From JALYGJ01 sp036558545 (GTDB taxonomy: Bacteria > Chloroflexota > Limnocylindria > Limnocylindrales > CSP1-4), in NCBI GenBank assembly GCA_036558545.1, contig DATBFJ010000057.1, positions 1-14,135 on the forward strand: 14,135 bases of DNA, read 5' to 3'. Both the position numbers and the translations under genes were made by a program. Positions 12,923-14,135 of this stretch are shown one piece after another. Numbering within the stretch: position 1 is the stretch's first letter; each line of letters begins with the position of its first letter. The notes below the pieces were generated by a model. It did not search any database and was not told the origin of the DNA. It saw only the letters and a list, made by a program, of their open reading frames with translations.

Positions 12923-14135
12923 CGGGCAGCTCGTGGATCTGGCGTGCGGCTCTGATGCCCGACTCCAACGCCCCCTGGATCCAGGCGTGATAGAGCGAGC
13001 AATGCTCGCCGGCGAAATAGACGCGACCCTCTGGCTCCAGGATCGCGTCCTGGAGCGTTGTTTGCTGCTCCGGCGCGAACAGGGCGAACGCGCCGCGCGC
13101 CCACCGGTCGCTGTACCACGCGTGCGAGGCGCCAACCTCGAACTCGCGGCGGATCTCAGGATGAATGCGTGATACGTCGTCGAGCGCCTCCGTCACCCGT
13201 TGCTCGGGGTCCATCGCGCCCCATTGCAGTGCGTCCTGGCCCCACGTGTAGGAGCCCAGCAGCACTCCGCGGTCCGTCGAGGGATCGCTCGGTGGGTAGT
13301 TCATGCGCCGGATCGGCAGGTCGGTGACCGTGGCGCCACCCACGATGCCGTCGTCCTTCTCCCAGAAGCGGTGGCGCACCTGGAGCAGGATCTTGGTCGA
13401 TGCGTGGTAGTTGAGCTGCCGAATGGCGCGCTCCTTGTCGCGTGAGAAGGCGGCTTCAATCGGGCGCAACACGGAAAACGGCACCGTGCAGATGATGTAG
13501 TCGCCGTGGAACGTGACCCGGTCCGGGCCCACCCGGCAATGCAGCTTCACGCCGTCGTCGTCCTGCTCGATCGAGCGAACCTCCGTCCCGAAGCGCACGC
13601 ATTCCTGCAGCTCGTTGTAGAAGGCGTGGGGCAGCAGATCCATGCCACCGACGATCGACTGCATATCGACATATGCGCCGCCGAGTTCCTCGCGCAACAC
13701 CTCGATGAACGAGTTGTGCAGATCGCTTTCGACGAAGTTCATGACCGCGTAAAACTCGATCGCGCCCTGGCTGAAGCCCTTGTGGCGCAGGAACTCGTAG
13801 AGCGAGAACTCGTCGTAGCGCTTGACGATGTCCGGCCAGGCGGCCTGCCCTTCTCGATCGACCATCTGCTTCAGATCGGCGATCGCCGTCTGCCAAAGGT
13901 CGTCCGCGCTGCGGCCGTGCTCCGAGGGTGACAGGTTGAAGGGCAGCTTCTCGGGGTGCTCGTTTGCCTCCGCCGCGGTCATGCGTTGGCCTGCGACGTA
14001 GACGAGTCCCTTTGGATTGCCCATGACGAACGGCCGCATCGGCAGGTTGAAGAGCGAGCAGTACTCGAGCGTCAGGTTGTGCGCGCGCGGGATGCGCATC
14101 GCACCCGCTTCGGCGTACAAACCCGGAGCGAACGG
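12915..14135 (-). CDS. flavin-containing amine oxidase, C-terminal 406 residues (N-terminus outside the window)
   Basis: FAD-dependent amine or L-amino-acid oxidase family. The frame is open to the window edge, so the N-terminal GxGxxG dinucleotide fold is not visible. Visible are YAEAGAMRIP near the window edge, a typical motif of this family. GDYIICTVPFSVL marks the end of the FAD-contacting substrate domain. GRVYFAGEHCSLYHAWIQGALESGIRAA near the C-terminus is the second FAD-binding motif. The protein ends at 12915. No signal peptide can be judged. The product would be an imine or aldehyde plus peroxide, but the substrate cannot be told from sequence. The stop overlaps the cyclase start, so the two are likely translated together. 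Confidence 0.9.
   Translation of the reverse strand, partial: PFAPGLYAEAGAMRIPRAHNLTLEYCSLFNLPMRPFVMGNPKGLVYVAGQRMTAAEANEHPEKLPFNLSPSEHGRSADDLWQTAIADLKQMVDREGQAAWPDIVKRYDEFSLYEFLRHKGFSQGAIEFYAVMNFVESDLHNSFIEVLREELGGAYVDMQSIVGGMDLLPHAFYNELQECVRFGTEVRSIEQDDDGVKLHCRVGPDRVTFHGDYIICTVPFSVLRPIEAAFSRDKERAIRQLNYHASTKILLQVRHRFWEKDDGIVGGATVTDLPIRRMNYPPSDPSTDRGVLLGSYTWGQDALQWGAMDPEQRVTEALDDVSRIHPEIRREFEVGASHAWYSDRWARGAFALFAPEQQTTLQDAILEPEGRVYFAGEHCSLYHAWIQGALESGIRAARQIHELPVD

Noticed and set aside
12923..13135. 71-residue N-terminal extension of the cyclase
   Set aside because: Arg/Ser-rich shadow of the amine oxidase gene; the cyclase domain begins right after the TTG at 12922.

Overview
ORGANISM. The DNA is GC-rich throughout, with densely packed genes, several GTG and TTG starts, good Shine-Dalgarno sites and a long Thr/Pro-repeat secreted linker. 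It suggests a high-GC Gram-positive-like lineage such as Chloroflexota, Dormibacterota or Actinomycetota. No rRNA or marker set is present, so this is inference. LAYOUT 1 (1-6956, minus strand). A purine biosynthesis operon runs purA-purD-purB-purC-purS-purQ-purL. Every junction overlaps by a few bases (ATGA, GTGA, TGATG and longer overlaps), so translation is probably coupled throughout. purL leaves the window at base 1. The seven genes supply PRA to GAR (PurD), FGAR to FGAM (PurS/Q/L), CAIR to SAICAR (PurC), both fumarate eliminations (PurB) and the IMP to adenylosuccinate step (PurA). No purF, purN, purM, purE/K or purH lies in the window. LAYOUT 2 (6957-7244). A divergent intergenic region holds an extended -10 promoter candidate and a foldable leader for the pur operon. 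On the other side it holds the ribosome binding site of a large membrane protein. LAYOUT 3 (7245-10573, plus strand, cell envelope). This block has a secreted/Thr-Pro linker/polytopic membrane fusion protein, a 199-bp intergenic region full of hairpins, two tandem secreted NlpC/P60 peptidases and a small two-helix membrane protein. LAYOUT 4 (10598-14135, minus strand). In transcription order: a flavin amine oxidase (N-terminus outside the window), a class III nucleotide cyclase whose start overlaps the oxidase stop, an SSB-like protein with an atypical C-terminus, and a 79-aa CxxC protein. MOST INTERESTING. The leader before the NlpC/P60 pair (about 9066-9264) carries three copies of a hairpin with the invariant core ACCCCAGT, and the copies covary in their stems. 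One copy sits inside a hairpin followed by a T-rich tract, and an 18-bp dyad lies between a possible -35 and -10. It does not fit the c-di-AMP (ydaO) consensus I know and is a candidate undescribed cis-regulatory element for cell-wall hydrolases. The purA leader is a second, weaker RNA candidate. I found no CRISPR, insertion sequence, tRNA or phage genes.
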